Source of the DNA: JBDZUZ01 sp040255445
Lineage (GTDB): Bacteria > Planctomycetota > Phycisphaerae > Phycisphaerales > UBA1924
DNA: 16,057 bases
Assembly (NCBI GenBank): GCA_040255445.1
Contig: JBDZUZ010000087.1
Span: forward strand, 1 to 16,057
Direction: 5' to 3'
The notes below the pieces were generated by a model. The model was not told the DNA's origin, searched no databases, and saw only the letters and a program-made list of their open reading frames with translations. Below, piece after piece: positions 1-7,140 of this stretch (positions are counted from its first letter, which is position 1; the number at the start of each line of letters is the position of its first letter). Both the position numbers and the translations under genes were made by a program.

Positions 1-66
1 TGCGCCGCGCCGCGTGACTCGGACGGCGGATGGGCGGGGATGCAGCGCAGCTGATTGTTCAGCCCC

Positions 67-134
67 CGTCCGAGGTGCGCGTTCCTGCGCGAGCTGACCC
101 CAACACATCGGCAGAATGCCGATGCCACGGAAGG
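67..134 (+). repeat. REPIN-like dispersed repeat, copy A (right half)
   Basis: A 68-nt stretch that recurs at 7069-7136 with about 63 of 68 positions identical and no gaps, counted by eye. It contains the 19-nt palindrome catcggcagaatgccgatg (106-124, 8-bp arms, gaa loop) followed by ccac, which is the GTGG foot of a REP-like unit on the other strand. Weaker similarity to copy B (ctcgga, cggc, gttc and gccc blocks) runs left to about position 18. The inverted left arm seen in copy B is not in the window and could lie just before base 1. The repeat stops 2 nt before the stop codon of the minus-strand repeat protein, so it sits in that gene's 3' region, where the palindrome could form an mRNA hairpin. 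No T-run follows, so it is not a classical terminator. Confidence 0.75.
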
Positions 135-136
135 AA

Positions 137-1396
137 TCAATCGCGCACTGCGTGCTGCAACGCTACAAGGCTGTAGGCTGTGATGAGGACCGGGTTGTTC
201 TCCATCCAGCGGTCGTCGATCGATTTGAAGGAGCCATCCTCGTTCTGCAGTTCGGCGAGGCGCTCGATCAGGTCGTGGCGCCAGTTGTGGTGTTCGATGC
301 CGCCGCTGGCGTTCACCGTCTCGATCGTCGGCTCGCCCCAGGCGTCGAGCGCCTTGGAGAAGGCGATGATGTAGTAGTAGAACCCATCGGTGCCGATGCC
401 GGGGTTCTCTTCGACGGTGTAGTGGTGGCGCATCCAGTCGAGCACCGCGCGGACGCGGGGGTCATCGCGGCGGAGGTCGGCGTAGATGTAGCTCTTGAAG
501 CCGACATAGCTCACCGAGCCGTAGGCGCGGAGGCGGCTGGCGGTGGTGCCATCGCTGAGCGTTTCCTCGATCTCGCCGGCGAAGCTCTGGCCGACGCCCT
601 GCTCGTCCTTGTTCACGCTGGTCGCGTAGATGAAGCCGCCCTGTGTTGAGCCCTTGGCGTAGGGCATGTCGTTGATCGGCATGCCTTCGTAGCGCTCGAC
701 CATCTGGATGCGCTCGAGGAACTTCACCGCCCGCTGCATCGCCGGGTCGTCGCCATCGATGCCGGCGTTGTGCATCGCCTCGATCGCGAAGCCGGTGTTG
801 GAGATGTCGGGCCGGCCGCGGTTACCGTAGCCGAAGCCGCCGTAGTACGGGTGCGACGGCGGCACGCGCTCGGCGCCCTCGGCCTGCCCGCTCTCGATCG
901 CGCCCTCGCCGTACTGCAGGCCCTTCAGGTACGCGATCGCCTTGTCGACCGCGCTGCGCACTTTCGGGTCTTCGACTTTCGCGAGCGTCATCACCGTGAT
1001 CGCGGTGTTGTAGCTGGGGAGGATCTTGTCGTAGATGCCGCCATCGGCCTGCTGCATGCTCAGCATGTAGTCGATGCCTTTGACGACGGCCGGGTCCTTC
1101 GCGCCGACACCCGGCTGCATCATCATCCCATCAACGACGAGGCCGGTGATGGCGGGGAAGTTGGGCCCGCCCTCATTGATTGACCAGCCGCCGCTCGCGT
1201 GCTGCTGGCCGCGCAGGTACTCGATCGCCTTGGCGATCATGCGCTCGGCCTTGGCGATGTCGGGCTTGTCGTCATCCGCGATCGCCGCGGCGGCCTGCTT
1301 GGTCGTCACCGGCTGCGCCGGGGCGGCGGCGAGCGTGTGGAAGGCGTGGAGCGAGAGTGCAAAGCCGCACACGGTGATCAAGAGCAACCGATGCAT
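137..1396 (-). CDS. Secreted prenyltransferase/squalene-oxidase-repeat protein
   Basis: A 419-residue protein with an N-terminal signal peptide (MHRLLLITVCGFALSLHAF, then an Ala-rich cleavage region). The rest is built of alpha-alpha-barrel repeats of the terpene cyclase/prenyltransferase type. QW-like motifs are visible near residues 63-72 (GQQHASGGWS), 115-122 (QQADGGIYD) and 382-391 (LQNEDGSFKS), each joining a helix to a Q-x-x-x-G-G/S-x-[WFY] turn. Squalene-hopene cyclases have about 630 residues and a DxDD motif. This protein is shorter, exported and shows no DxDD, so it is probably not a cyclase; many planctomycete secreted proteins of this fold have no known substrate. The ATG at 1396 is chosen over a TTG two codons upstream because AGGGAG (complement of 1405-1410) lies 8 nt before the ATG but only 2 nt before the TTG. 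It follows rsmE on the same strand after a 131-nt gap. Fold assignment is good; function is unknown. Confidence 0.85.
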   Translation of the reverse strand: MHRLLLITVCGFALSLHAFHTLAAAPAQPVTTKQAAAAIADDDKPDIAKAERMIAKAIEYLRGQQHASGGWSINEGGPNFPAITGLVVDGMMMQPGVGAKDPAVVKGIDYMLSMQQADGGIYDKILPSYNTAITVMTLAKVEDPKVRSAVDKAIAYLKGLQYGEGAIESGQAEGAERVPPSHPYYGGFGYGNRGRPDISNTGFAIEAMHNAGIDGDDPAMQRAVKFLERIQMVERYEGMPINDMPYAKGSTQGGFIYATSVNKDEQGVGQSFAGEIEETLSDGTTASRLRAYGSVSYVGFKSYIYADLRRDDPRVRAVLDWMRHHYTVEENPGIGTDGFYYYIIAFSKALDAWGEPTIETVNASGGIEHHNWRHDLIERLAELQNEDGSFKSIDDRWMENNPVLITAYSLVALQHAVRD

Positions 1397-1527
1397 CGTC
1401 AATTCTCCCTGCGCCCACGAGCCGGTGACGGAACTGTTGTGATGAACTCAGGTCTCGAGATGATCTCCGGCGGGCGTCGTGGCCTCTCTCCGGGCGAGTC
1501 ACTGTACCTCGGCGGGCGGCGGCGGGT

Positions 1528-2295
1528 TCAGGCCTGCTGCCGTCGCTCGGCATCGAGGATCACCGCCGCGCCGGCCGCCGCGGCGGTCTCGATCCGCAGG
1601 ATGTGCGGCCCGAAGCTCGCTCGCACCGCCCCCGCGCGCTCGGCCTGCACGATCTCCTCGGGCGTGAAGCCGCCCTCCGGGCCGATGAGGAGCACGATCT
1701 CCGCCGCGCCGGTGGCCTGGTACGGCCCGCCCGCGCCGTCTGCGATGATCAGCGCCGCGTTGCGTTGCTTCGCGCGCTCGAGCGCCTTCGCGAGCGAGAC
1801 CGATTCACCGATCTCCATCACCCACGCGCGGCCGCACTGCTTCGCGGTCTCGATCGCGATGCGTTCGAGGCGGTCGAGCTTGCCCTGGCGGGGCTCGACG
1901 ACGGTGAGCGCGGTGTCGAGCGGGGCGTAGGCCGCAGCGCCGAGCTGCCCGAGCTGATCGACCATGCGTTCGAGACGCTCGCCCTTGGCGGCGGAAGCGA
2001 GCACGACCAGCCGCGGCCGCTCGGGCGCGAACTGGTCGATGCGTTCGATCGCGGCGGTGAGGGCCCACTCGCCGCGGACCTTGCCGGTGGCGGCGATCCG
2101 CGCGGTCGCGGCGAGCCCGCGGCCGTCGAGGAGGCGGACGCGATGGCCGAGCTCGAGCCGCTTGACGCGGATCGCGTGCTGGGCTTCAGGACCGGTAACC
2201 TCGATCGCGCTGGCCGGATCGGCGGGGTTGAGGGGTCCGGTCTGGCCGGCGAAGCGGTCCAGGAGACCTTCAAGAAGGATGGAGTGTTCGGCCAT
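1528..2295 (-). CDS. rsmE: 16S rRNA (uracil(1498)-N(3))-methyltransferase RsmE
   Basis: A 255-residue SPOUT-superfamily methyltransferase that uses S-adenosylmethionine to methylate N3 of U1498 in helix 44 of 16S rRNA in the assembled 30S subunit. The N-terminal PUA-like part (residues 1-80) has EVTGPEAQHAIRVKRLELGH. The C-terminal trefoil-knot domain has the family motifs AIETAKQCGR (147-156), LLIGPEGGFTPEE (202-214) and FGPHILRIETAAAAGAAV (228-245), which form the cofactor pocket. Length matches the family (about 240-250). An open frame continues upstream to 2592, but that part is Arg-rich with no family similarity and overlaps the divergent gene, so the ATG at 2295 (MAEHSILLEG) is used. 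No clear Shine-Dalgarno sequence is visible. It is divergent from the membrane protein at 2474. Confidence 0.95.
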   Translation of the reverse strand: MAEHSILLEGLLDRFAGQTGPLNPADPASAIEVTGPEAQHAIRVKRLELGHRVRLLDGRGLAATARIAATGKVRGEWALTAAIERIDQFAPERPRLVVLASAAKGERLERMVDQLGQLGAAAYAPLDTALTVVEPRQGKLDRLERIAIETAKQCGRAWVMEIGESVSLAKALERAKQRNAALIIADGAGGPYQATGAAEIVLLIGPEGGFTPEEIVQAERAGAVRASFGPHILRIETAAAAGAAVILDAERRQQA

Positions 2296-2318
2296 CGGGC
2301 GACTTTCTATGCTGTGCC

Positions 2319-2351
2319 CCCACGCCTGTGGGATCCGGGCTCGGACCCCGG
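2319..2351 (+). other. Two adjacent small hairpins in the divergent region
   Basis: Within the 178-nt divergent region between rsmE and the Ala/Pro-rich gene there are two consecutive inverted repeats: CCCAC (2319-2323) with GTGGG (2328-2332), loop GCCT, and CCGGG (2335-2339) with CCCGG (2347-2351), loop of 7. In GC-rich DNA 5-bp stems arise easily, so this is a weak call. The region otherwise shows no convincing promoter. Confidence 0.25.
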
Positions 2352-2473
2352 CTGGAGTGGATGAATACTCGGACCGATAGTGACCAGCGTCTGGTGTTGG
2401 TACGCTCCACGCACGCAGGTGCGGAGGGGCCAGAACCGCAGTCCTTGCCCGGAGATGTCGGGCCCTTCGCAGC

Positions 2474-3643
2474 ATGTCGTCGCCGCAGCCGCAACCCGTT
2501 GACCCGAACGATATCGGAGACCTCGCCTCCGAGATCGATGATCTGCTGCGCGAAGCGGACCGCGAGGCGGGCACGCCCGCGCCCGCGACCAAGCCCGCGG
2601 AGGCGGCGAGCGACCCGGATCATGATGACATGCTGGCGCAGATCGATTCGCTCACGGGTCAGATCGACTCGCTGCTGAGCGATGCCGCGGGCGAGGACGA
2701 GGAGCCCGCGGCGGAGGCCGCAGCGCCGCAGCAGATCGACCTGACCGCCGAGTCATCGAGCGAGATGGCGCAGGCGGACCAGGCGGAGATCGACCGGATG
2801 CTCGCCGAGGCGGGCATGCTCGACACGCCGGCGAAGAAGCCCGAGCCTGCGAAGGCGGCGCCGGTCGCGGCAGCGCCCGCTCCCGCACCGCCCGCGGCGG
2901 CCGAGTCTGGTTCGGACGCTGAGGCGGATGCACCCGCGGCGGGGGGGCCCACCGCCGATGCGATCGCATCGCTGGATCGTCAGCTCGCGCAGCTCACGGA
3001 AGAACTAACGGAGATGGAGGAGTCGCGGATCGGGGAGGCGCCCGCGCCGGCTCCGGCCCCTGTTGCGGCCGCGCCTGCTCCTGTCCCAGCTCCTGCTCCA
3101 ACGTCCACGCCCGCGCCCGCGCCCGCCGCGACACCGGCACCCGCGGCGGCGGCGTCACCTTCAACTGCGCCCGCACCTGCACCTTCTGCACCGGCTGCAG
3201 CGGCCGCGAAGGCGCCCGCTCCGGAGCCCGAGCCGGCGATCGCAGCGCCCGCGGCGGCGGCGGTCGTTGCTCCCGCGGTTCCGGTCACGCATCGGCTGGC
3301 TGCCGTCCTGATGCCGGTGGCGAAGGTGATGGCCGCGCCGCTGGCGAGCAAGCCGAAGATCGTGCGCGACACGCTGGGGTGGATCGCCGCGAGCACCTGC
3401 TTCTGGGCCGCGATCATCTGGGGCTATCTGCTCTTCCTGCACGATCCGAACCCGGCGAAGCACGAGCCGCCGCCGTTCAATTTCGCGGAGTCGAAGCTGC
3501 CGCAGCCGCCGGCGCCGAAAGCCGAGGCCCACGCCGCGGCGGAGGGGCATGGTGATGCGCACGGGAAGAAGGATGCGCCCGGCAAAGCGGACGCCAAGAA
3601 GGCCGATGCCAAGAAGAAGGACAGTCACGGCGGCGGGCATTGA
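2474..3643 (+). CDS. Ala/Pro-rich single-pass membrane protein, unknown function
   Basis: I do not recognise this 389-residue protein. It has no signal peptide. Residues 1-185 are acidic and predicted helical and hold three copies of one 9-residue motif: EIDDLLREA (20-28), QIDSLLSDA (63-71) and EIDRMLAEA (105-113), spaced 42-43 residues, plus a heptad-like stretch DRQLAQLTEELTEMEES (168-184). Residues 188-270 are an Ala/Pro linker of PAPAP type. A single membrane segment follows at about 300-322 (GWIAASTCFWAAIIWGYLLF) and then a 67-residue tail rich in Lys, His and Gly ending HGGGH, which might bind metal. The layout suggests a cytoplasmic N-terminal part on a long linker, a late membrane anchor and a short outside tail. 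The start ATG lacks a good ribosome binding site. It is convergent with the peptidase gene, 25 nt from stop to stop. The low-complexity linker makes the reading frame real-looking but not informative. Confidence 0.75.
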   Translation: MSSPQPQPVDPNDIGDLASEIDDLLREADREAGTPAPATKPAEAASDPDHDDMLAQIDSLTGQIDSLLSDAAGEDEEPAAEAAAPQQIDLTAESSSEMAQADQAEIDRMLAEAGMLDTPAKKPEPAKAAPVAAAPAPAPPAAAESGSDAEADAPAAGGPTADAIASLDRQLAQLTEELTEMEESRIGEAPAPAPAPVAAAPAPVPAPAPTSTPAPAPAATPAPAAAASPSTAPAPAPSAPAAAAAKAPAPEPEPAIAAPAAAAVVAPAVPVTHRLAAVLMPVAKVMAAPLASKPKIVRDTLGWIAASTCFWAAIIWGYLLFLHDPNPAKHEPPPFNFAESKLPQPPAPKAEAHAAAEGHGDAHGKKDAPGKADAKKADAKKKDSHGGGH

Positions 3644-3668
3644 TCGCGGTGATCGCCGCGGCGGTTGA

Positions 3669-4946
3669 TCAGCCGCCCTTGCCGGCGGGCTCGCCCGCGT
3701 CTTTCTCTTCCGGGTCGGTCTTCGCGGGGGTATCCGCGGACTCCTGCTGCTTCGCGGCTTCTTCGGCCTCTTTGGCTTCCGCGGCGGCGAGCCGCTCGGC
3801 GATGCGGGCCCGCCAGTCCTTGTCGAGCTCCTCGAAGGAGATGCCGAAGACCTCGCGGGTGGCGGTGTCGATCTCGGCGCCCTGCGCGAGCGCGGTGAGC
3901 CAGGCGTTGCGGCCCTCGCGCTGGTAGCGCTCGCTGATGAAGCTCATCATGTGCAGGCCCTGCGTGTAGACGTGGCCCATGAACTCGCGCGGCGTGTTGT
4001 GGAAGTCGGAGATCTGGTCCCACGGCGCGAGGTTGTCGCGCTTGGCCCAGCTCAGGACGCGGCGCTCGGCGCGGTCGCCGGTGAACTTGTTCGCGGCGAG
4101 CTCGGCGACGCCTTCGAGCACCCACCAGGGCATCTCGCTGGACTTGTCGCCCAGGACGAACGTGGCGCAGTGGCCGTACTCGTGCGCGATGACGTTGCGG
4201 AGCGCGGCCGGCCCTGTGCGCGAGCTGGCGAGCAGCTTGATGGGCTCGCCCGGCTCGTTCCAGCCGCCCAGCGGATCTTCGTACGCGAGCGCGATGGAGG
4301 CCTGCAGGTGCTTCATCGAGCCGTAGAGCTTGATCTGCTGCGTGTGGCGGGAGAGGTCGGAATCGGCGAGGCCGAAGCCCTCTTCGACATGATCGCGGAC
4401 GGCGATGAAGGCCTCCGCAGCGCGGGCGGCGAGTTCATCGAGCCCGGGGTCGTGCATGACGAGCACGCCGGGGGCGATGTGGGTCTCCCACGCTTCGCCG
4501 GCGTAGCGGTGCCATTCATCGCGCTGGATGAAGCGGGCCTTGAAAGTGATGGTGCGGGCGGGCTTGCCCTCAATGTTCCAGTCGATGGTGAGATCGCCGA
4601 CGACCGATCCGTCGTCCTGGCGGGCGAAGTCGCCGAGCGTGTACTTGACGGCCTCGGTCTTGACGCGGACGAAGTCCTTGGCGAAGTACTTCTGCTCGTT
4701 GAGGAACTCTTCATCATCGGGCCAGACGAGCGAGAGGTAGGCATCGACACGCTGCGCGATGACGGCATCGGCCATGGCGGTGAGGGTGCGCTCGATGGAG
4801 GTGCGGGTCTTGGCGTCGTCCTCGCGCGCGATGTGCTGCGCGGCGGAGGGCGCGGTGGTGGTGGCGGTGGTGATCGCCGCGGCGGGGGCGGCGGTCAGGG
4901 CGGCGAGGGCGAGGAGGAGGGCTGTGGCGGGGCGGTGGATTGGCAT
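3669..4946 (-). CDS. Secreted gluzincin-type metallopeptidase (peptidase MA-like)
   Basis: A 425-residue protein with a signal peptide (PATALLLALAALTAAPAAA, ending near residue 24). Residues 47-150 look like an NTF2/SnoaL-type fold (SIERTLTAMADAVIAQRVDAYLSLV, written here in part). The peptidase domain has the zinc motif HEYGH (255-259; His255 and His259 as ligands, Glu256 as base) and the third ligand in WVLEGVAE (Glu278, 19 residues after the second His), which is the gluzincin pattern of peptidase MA-like proteins. A charged Glu/Ala/Lys-rich C-terminal tail (380-425) is probably disordered. The active site looks complete. Substrate is unknown; it would act outside the cytoplasm. An open frame runs upstream to 5312 but overlaps the divergent antitoxin gene and lacks the signal peptide at its start, so ATG 4946 is used. 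It is divergent from the toxin-antitoxin operon. Confidence 0.85.
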   Translation of the reverse strand: MPIHRPATALLLALAALTAAPAAAITTATTTAPSAAQHIAREDDAKTRTSIERTLTAMADAVIAQRVDAYLSLVWPDDEEFLNEQKYFAKDFVRVKTEAVKYTLGDFARQDDGSVVGDLTIDWNIEGKPARTITFKARFIQRDEWHRYAGEAWETHIAPGVLVMHDPGLDELAARAAEAFIAVRDHVEEGFGLADSDLSRHTQQIKLYGSMKHLQASIALAYEDPLGGWNEPGEPIKLLASSRTGPAALRNVIAHEYGHCATFVLGDKSSEMPWWVLEGVAELAANKFTGDRAERRVLSWAKRDNLAPWDQISDFHNTPREFMGHVYTQGLHMMSFISERYQREGRNAWLTALAQGAEIDTATREVFGISFEELDKDWRARIAERLAAAEAKEAEEAAKQQESADTPAKTDPEEKDAGEPAGKGG

Positions 4947-5022
4947 GGGAGAGATGCTAACGGGGGGTCGGGGCGGCTGGGGCGGGTCGCCGCCGCGGGA
5001 TGGGGGGAGGGGAAAATCGTGG

Positions 5023-5050
5023 GATTCGATTGTTGCGTTTGATTCGGTTG
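5023..5050 (+). promoter_or_regulatory. Pair of 10-bp direct repeats, candidate antitoxin operator
   Basis: GATTCGATTG (5023-5032) and GATTCGGTTG (5041-5050) differ at one position and start 18 bp apart. They bracket the predicted -35 box of the toxin-antitoxin promoter and lie in a locally AT-rich patch of an otherwise GC-rich region. Type II antitoxins with a DNA-binding domain usually repress their own operon, and this is the best operator candidate here. Binding is inferred. Confidence 0.45.
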
Positions 5051-5061
5051 GGCGATAGACT
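5033..5061 (+). promoter_or_regulatory. Predicted sigma-70-type promoter of the toxin-antitoxin operon
   Basis: A -35 like box TTGCGT (5033-5038) and a -10 like box TAGACT (5056-5061) are separated by exactly 17 nt. The -10 box keeps 4 of 6 consensus positions. Transcription would start near 5068 and give a leader of about 30 nt with GGGAGG (5085-5090) 7 nt before the antitoxin ATG. The match is modest, but position, spacing and local AT content agree. Confidence 0.4.
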
Positions 5062-5097
5062 TGGGGGACGTTGCAGCCGTGTTCGGGAGGCTTTGGC

Positions 5098-5553
5098 ATG
5101 TACACCGATATGACGCCGGGAGGTTCGCAGTCGAAGGCTCTGTCGATGGAGGACATCCGCCGCGCTGCGGACGCCGCGGAGGTACTGGGCAAAGTCGCGA
5201 CGGACGAGCGGCCGCTCACGCTGAGCGCGGAGGATGGCAGCGCTGTCGAGTTGCCTGGCGAGGCGGCGCGGCTGTTGGTGTTGATGCTGAAGGAGTTGGG
5301 CCAGGGGCGCACGGTGTCGATGCTGACGGATGATGATGAACTGACGACGCAGCAGGTCGCGGATCTGTTGCGTGTGTCGCGGCCGTGGGTGGTGAAGGAG
5401 ATCGAGGAGGGGCGGCTGCCGGCGCGGGCGGTGGGGACGCATCGGCGTGTGCGGGTGGGCGACTTCGTCGCGTATCAGCAGAGGTTTGATGCGAAGCGGA
5501 AGGCGGCGCTGGACAGGCTCTGGGAGTTGAACGAGAAGTACGGACTCGAATGA
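5098..5553 (+). CDS. Antitoxin with excisionase-type helix-turn-helix
   Basis: A 151-residue protein. The C-terminal half holds an excisionase/MerR-like winged helix-turn-helix: ELTTQQVADLLRVSRPWVVK (81-100), then the wing GRLPARAVGTHRRVRVGDF (105-123) and a basic-to-acidic helix to the end. Residues 17-75 form a separate helical N-terminal part (EDIRRAADAAEVL, PLTLSAEDG). This arrangement is typical of antitoxins paired with PIN_3-type toxins, and the next gene is such a toxin, 21 nt downstream. It should neutralise the toxin and repress its own promoter. The ATG at 5098 is preferred because GGGAGG (5085-5090) lies 7 nt before it; an in-frame ATG at 5071 lacks such a site. The domain order (neutralising part first, DNA-binding part last) is unlike most Phd/AbrB-type antitoxins. 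Confidence 0.85.
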   Translation: MYTDMTPGGSQSKALSMEDIRRAADAAEVLGKVATDERPLTLSAEDGSAVELPGEAARLLVLMLKELGQGRTVSMLTDDDELTTQQVADLLRVSRPWVVKEIEEGRLPARAVGTHRRVRVGDFVAYQQRFDAKRKAALDRLWELNEKYGLE

Positions 5554-5567
5554 GAGTCGGTAGACTC
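5543..5567 (+). other. Competing short stems at the antitoxin-toxin junction
   Basis: GACTC (5543-5547), GAGTC (5554-5558) and GACTC (5563-5567) allow two mutually exclusive 5-bp stems. The second, with a GGTA loop, ends 7 nt before the toxin ATG (5575), where the ribosome would bind, and no strong Shine-Dalgarno sequence is visible there. The stems are short and might be chance. Confidence 0.25.
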
Positions 5568-5574
5568 CCCGCCC

Positions 5575-6144
5575 ATGCCGAGCATCGTCGCTGTTCTTGA
5601 CGCCTGTGTGTTGTTCCCGGCGACGATGCGCGATGTGCTGATGCAGTTGGCGGCTCACGGGTTGTTTGAGGCGAAGTGGTCTGCGCAGATCCACGCCGAG
5701 TGGATGAAGGCGATCCGCGAAGCGAGGCCGGACATCCCGGTGGCGGACGTTGAGGCGATTCGGGCCGCGATGGACGACTCGGTCCCGCAGGCGATGGTCT
5801 TTGAATACGAGGACCTTGTCAGCGGGCTGTCGCTGCCGGATCCTGGCGATCGGCATGTTCTCGCCGCGGCGATGCGTGCGGGCGCCTCGGTCATCGTGAC
5901 GCTCAATCTGCGGCACTTCCCCGAGGCCGTGCTCGCCCCGCTCGGCGTTCGCGCGCAGCACCCGGATCTGTTTCTGAAGAGCGTTCTCGCCGCGGCACCG
6001 GACTTGGTGGTCGATGCGCTCGCGGAGATGCGGCAGCGGTGGAAGCGGCCGCCGTTCGCAAGCGAGCGATTCCTCGATGTGCTCCGCGATCGCGGTCTGC
6101 CAGAGACCGCGGCAGCGTTGCGGCCCTTCATACGTCGTCTCTGA
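5575..6144 (+). CDS. PIN-domain toxin (PIN_3 type, VapC-like ribonuclease)
   Basis: A 189-residue PIN-domain protein expected to cleave RNA with Mg2+ or Mn2+ and to be blocked by the upstream antitoxin. The acidic site is visible: Asp9 in VLDACVLFP, Glu42 in IHAEWM, and Asp89/Asp92 in LPDPGDRHVLAAA; Asn111 in TLNLRHFP lies in the fourth motif. The C-terminal extension (130-189: HPDLFLKSVLAAAPD, RPPFASERFLDVLRDRGLPE) is characteristic of the longer PIN_3 toxins; classic VapC has about 130 residues. All key residues are present, so it is probably active. It follows the antitoxin in the same operon and ends 6 nt from the stop codon of the convergent HAD gene. The RNA target is unknown. Confidence 0.88.
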   Translation: MPSIVAVLDACVLFPATMRDVLMQLAAHGLFEAKWSAQIHAEWMKAIREARPDIPVADVEAIRAAMDDSVPQAMVFEYEDLVSGLSLPDPGDRHVLAAAMRAGASVIVTLNLRHFPEAVLAPLGVRAQHPDLFLKSVLAAAPDLVVDALAEMRQRWKRPPFASERFLDVLRDRGLPETAAALRPFIRRL

Positions 6145-6150
6145 ACCGCC

Positions 6151-6939
6151 TCACCGCATCCCGTCGATCACGCGCAGGATATCGCGCACACCCTCAACCT
6201 CCGGCAGCGGCGAGATGTAGTCGCTCGCTTCCTTGATCGCGGGGTCGGCGTTGGAGGGGCAGGCGAACCAGGCGACGTGTTCGCGGATTGCGAGGTCGCC
6301 GGGCATGTCGCCGATGCCGGCGAGGCGCGATGTGTCGAGGCCGGTGCGTTCCTTCAGCCGGCGGATGCCGCTGCCCTTGCTCACGTGCTCCAGATCAAGA
6401 TTGATCCAGGCGACGGTGCGGGAGACGCGGAATGGCCAGGAGCGCTTCGCGAACTCGGTCTTGAGCCGCGGCATCTGCGCCATGAGCAGATCGGTGTCGG
6501 GGTGCCAGAGGGAGATCGAGGCGGTCTTGCCGGGCTGGATGACGACGCCCAGCGGGATGAGCTCGGCTTCGAGCCACAGCGTCGCCTCGTGCACCGCGGC
6601 GAGGTGGTCGGCGGTGATGGCGGGATCGCGGAGGTAGAGGTTGCCGCGGGGCTCGTAGAGCCAGACGCCGTTCTCGCAGATGCACGGGGCCATGTCGTTG
6701 GCGAGGAAACGGCACATGGCCTCGGCGTAGGGCTGCGGCCGGCCGCTGCAGACGGTGAGCACGGGGCGGTCGCGGCGGTCGCGGGCGAGTTCGTTGTGCG
6801 CGGCGATCTCGGCGAGCGCGGCGGCGTGCATGGGCGCGGCGGATTCGGGGCCGAGGCAGCCGTCGATATCTGAGATGATGAGGTCGAAGCGGGGGGAGTT
6901 GTCCATGCGGACGGGGGCTGGGGCGCTGGGTGTGGGCAT
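6151..6939 (-). CDS. HAD-superfamily hydrolase, type IIB (sugar-phosphatase-like)
   Basis: A 262-residue cytoplasmic phosphohydrolase. All four HAD motifs are present: I, ISDIDGCLG (Asp24 nucleophile, Asp26 acid/base); II, TVCSGRP (Ser65); III, Lys188 in HVSKGSGIRRL; IV, GIGDMPGDLAI (Asp211, Asp215). The large cap between motifs II and III (about residues 80-185) makes it class IIB, the group of Cof-type, sucrose-phosphate and mannosyl-3-phosphoglycerate phosphatases. Substrate cannot be told from sequence. The ATG at 6939 is a choice; ATG 6906 (251 residues, MDNSPRF) is equally possible, since neither has a clear ribosome binding site. Frames further upstream run through the REPIN-like repeat and are rejected. 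It is convergent with the toxin and divergent from the BFD-like gene. Confidence 0.85.
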   Translation of the reverse strand: MPTPSAPAPVRMDNSPRFDLIISDIDGCLGPESAAPMHAAALAEIAAHNELARDRRDRPVLTVCSGRPQPYAEAMCRFLANDMAPCICENGVWLYEPRGNLYLRDPAITADHLAAVHEATLWLEAELIPLGVVIQPGKTASISLWHPDTDLLMAQMPRLKTEFAKRSWPFRVSRTVAWINLDLEHVSKGSGIRRLKERTGLDTSRLAGIGDMPGDLAIREHVAWFACPSNADPAIKEASDYISPLPEVEGVRDILRVIDGMR

Positions 6940-6966
6940 GGCGCGGGAGTGTACGGGGGCTTCTGT

Positions 6967-7130
6967 GTGGCATCGGCATTCTGCCGATGAGGAGGCGCAC
7001 CGTGCGGATCGCCGCTTCAGATCTCGGAACGGCACTATCGGCGACGACGCTGCATGCGTTCTGGCCCTCGTCCGAGGTGCGCGTTCGTGCGCGAGCGGCG
7101 CACAACACATCGGCAGAATGCCGATGCCAC
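6967..7130. repeat. REPIN-like element, copy B (inverted REP-like doublet)
   Basis: Two perfect 23-bp inverted units, 6967-6989 and 7108-7130, are separated by 118 nt. Each unit is a GTGG foot followed by the palindrome catcggcattctgccgatg (8-bp arms), in opposite orientation at the two ends. A short foot tetranucleotide plus a palindrome in inverted pairs is the form of REPINs moved by RAYT (REP-associated Y1 transposase) proteins; the usual foot is GTAG or a variant. The right 68 nt (7069-7136) match copy A at 67-134. No transposase gene lies in the window. The element takes up most of the 230-nt region between the divergent HAD and BFD-like genes, so their promoters must lie inside it or in its margins. 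Confidence 0.7.
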
Positions 7131-7140
7131 GGAAGGGTGG

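Noticed and set aside
3040..3270. A possible tandem DNA repeat in the gcccgcgcccgc-like region
   Set aside because: The bases follow the Pro/Ala codons of the linker without a fixed period; it is low-complexity coding sequence.
3645..3660. cgcgg/ccgcg hairpin between convergent genes as a terminator
   Set aside because: A 5-bp stem with no T-run on either strand; common by chance at this GC content.
3951..5042. A 363-codon plus-strand frame opposite the peptidase
   Set aside because: It ends in Gly-rich nonsense and has no motifs; the minus strand has a signal peptide and an HExxH site.
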